Assembly: GCF_035222375.1 (NCBI RefSeq)
Contig: NW_026946365.1
Span: 1,178,001-1,242,000 of the forward strand
Origin: Podospora pseudocomata
Taxonomy: Eukaryota; Ascomycota; Sordariomycetes; Sordariales; Podosporaceae
Reading direction: 5' to 3'
DNA: 64,000 bases
Shown: piece by piece, positions 63,462-64,000 of the stretch
How the letters are laid out: each line of letters starts with the position of its first letter
Position numbering within the stretch: position 1 is the first letter of the stretch
The notes under the pieces: model-generated
Seen by the model: the letters and a program-made list of their open reading frames with translations, nothing else
Told to the model about the DNA's origin: nothing
Databases searched by the model: none
Position numbers and translations under genes: made by a program

Positions 63462-64000
63462 ATGCCAGCAGACCTTGATTTTCCCGTTATTTTCCTCCTA
63501 CCTAGTCATCTAGGATCCGAAGAGCTTCAAGAACTCGTAGAGCAAATACCTACTCTGACTTACGACATCAACGAGGCAGAGGTCATTCTCGGAAAGATTT
63601 CTCGCAAAGAGCGCGCGCTGTTTGAGCTGAGAAAGCGCAAGCTTGTCACTGAAGAAGTCGAAAAAGATGAACGCACACCTCCAGCCTCACCTCCTCGGAA
63701 GCGAATCCGACTGTCAGCGACTCCGGCCCTTGGGAGTTCAGATCTCGACTCTGATACCTGCTCAGAAGGGGAGATCCAACGCCGTCTTGTAGGACCAGTT
63801 TCCGTTCCCAAAGTCGAACCGACCGTCAAAGTTGCCAAGTTATCTTGGTTCACCGACTCCCTTTCCGCCGGCGAGGTCCTCCCTCTAGACGACAAATATG
63901 CCATCTACCACGGCCGCAAAGCCATGCAGCCACCCCCTGCTCCAGCTTCAGTCCAAACCACACCTACCAAATCCACCTCCAACATCTTGACGCGAGCGCA
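63462..64000 (+). CDS. Probable DNA polymerase X family member (Pol4-like), N-terminal part; runs off the window
   Basis: An open frame of 179 codons without a stop reaches the window end. The N-terminus (DFPVIFLLPSHLGSEELQEL, VEQIPTLTYDINEAEVILGK, ISRKERALFELRKRKL) followed by VKVAKLSWFTDSLSAGEVLP and YAIYHGRK has the order of a BRCT domain with its usual conserved Trp helix. A Ser/Pro/Lys-rich insert with PPRKRIRLS, a likely nuclear localisation signal, sits in the middle. This matches my memory of fungal Pol4/DNA polymerase lambda-type N-termini used in non-homologous end joining. The polymerase domain would lie beyond 64000, so the assignment rests on the BRCT part only; another BRCT nuclear protein is possible. 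Confidence 0.6.
   Translation, partial: MPADLDFPVIFLLPSHLGSEELQELVEQIPTLTYDINEAEVILGKISRKERALFELRKRKLVTEEVEKDERTPPASPPRKRIRLSATPALGSSDLDSDTCSEGEIQRRLVGPVSVPKVEPTVKVAKLSWFTDSLSAGEVLPLDDKYAIYHGRKAMQPPPAPASVQTTPTKSTSNILTRA

Overview
This window is nuclear DNA of a filamentous ascomycete. The gene set and style point to Pezizomycotina, most likely Sordariomycetes (Sordariales-like). The evidence is short introns (49-150 nt) with fungal GTRNGT donors and CTAAC/CTGAC-type branch sites, long C-ending-codon ORFs, a TPR-type O-GlcNAc transferase, a translin, an intronless phospholipase C, and wide CT- and AT-patterned intergenic DNA with long microsatellites. I could not search databases, so the genus is not assigned.

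Layout. 1-12823 is a gene-poor left arm with (CAA)n, (GA)n and (TG)n repeats and one weak two-exon candidate near 7.4-7.7 kb. 12824-16201 (+) is a PI-specific phospholipase C. 18800-20195 (-) is a multi-C2H2 zinc-finger protein. 23521-24013 (+) is a small three-exon gene made only of short exons. 24914-25365 (-) is a Ten1-like CST telomere protein, and its head-to-head neighbour at 26007-26860 (+) is the ESCRT-III subunit Snf7/Vps32. 29852-38586 (+) encodes a giant (~2840 aa) acidic low-complexity repeat protein. 39366-40196 (-) is translin, followed by U2 snRNA (40641-40832, -). 41173-42034 (+) is the GPI-anchor protein Gpi11/PIG-F, and 42537-43613 (+) is a mitochondrial carrier. 44057-44680 (-) is ribosomal protein eL22 and 45143-45224 (-) is tRNA-Ser(AGA). 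45882-50838 (-) is the O-GlcNAc transferase. After ~5 kb of intergenic DNA come ribosomal protein uL11 (55891-56766, -) and COPII coat protein Sec23 (57319-59814, -). A secreted, membrane-anchored kelch-repeat protein lies at 60743-62888 (+). The window ends inside a probable Pol4-type DNA polymerase (63462 onward, +).

Most genes are core housekeeping functions: splicing RNA, translation, vesicle coat, GPI anchoring, endosomal sorting, telomere capping and signalling. They do not form a cluster or operon. I see no mobile element, CRISPR array, secondary-metabolite cluster or viral insertion. The most unusual item is the giant repeat protein. It has four spaced SYAEVA motifs, an 8-residue tandem repeat, Ala/Gly-rich hydrophobic segments and a basic Ser/Arg-rich tail. 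Its overall build resembles fungal 'involucrin-repeat'/leashin-type septal scaffold proteins, but I could not prove homology. All exon joins were worked out by eye from splice signals, reading frame and protein continuity; cDNA would confirm them.
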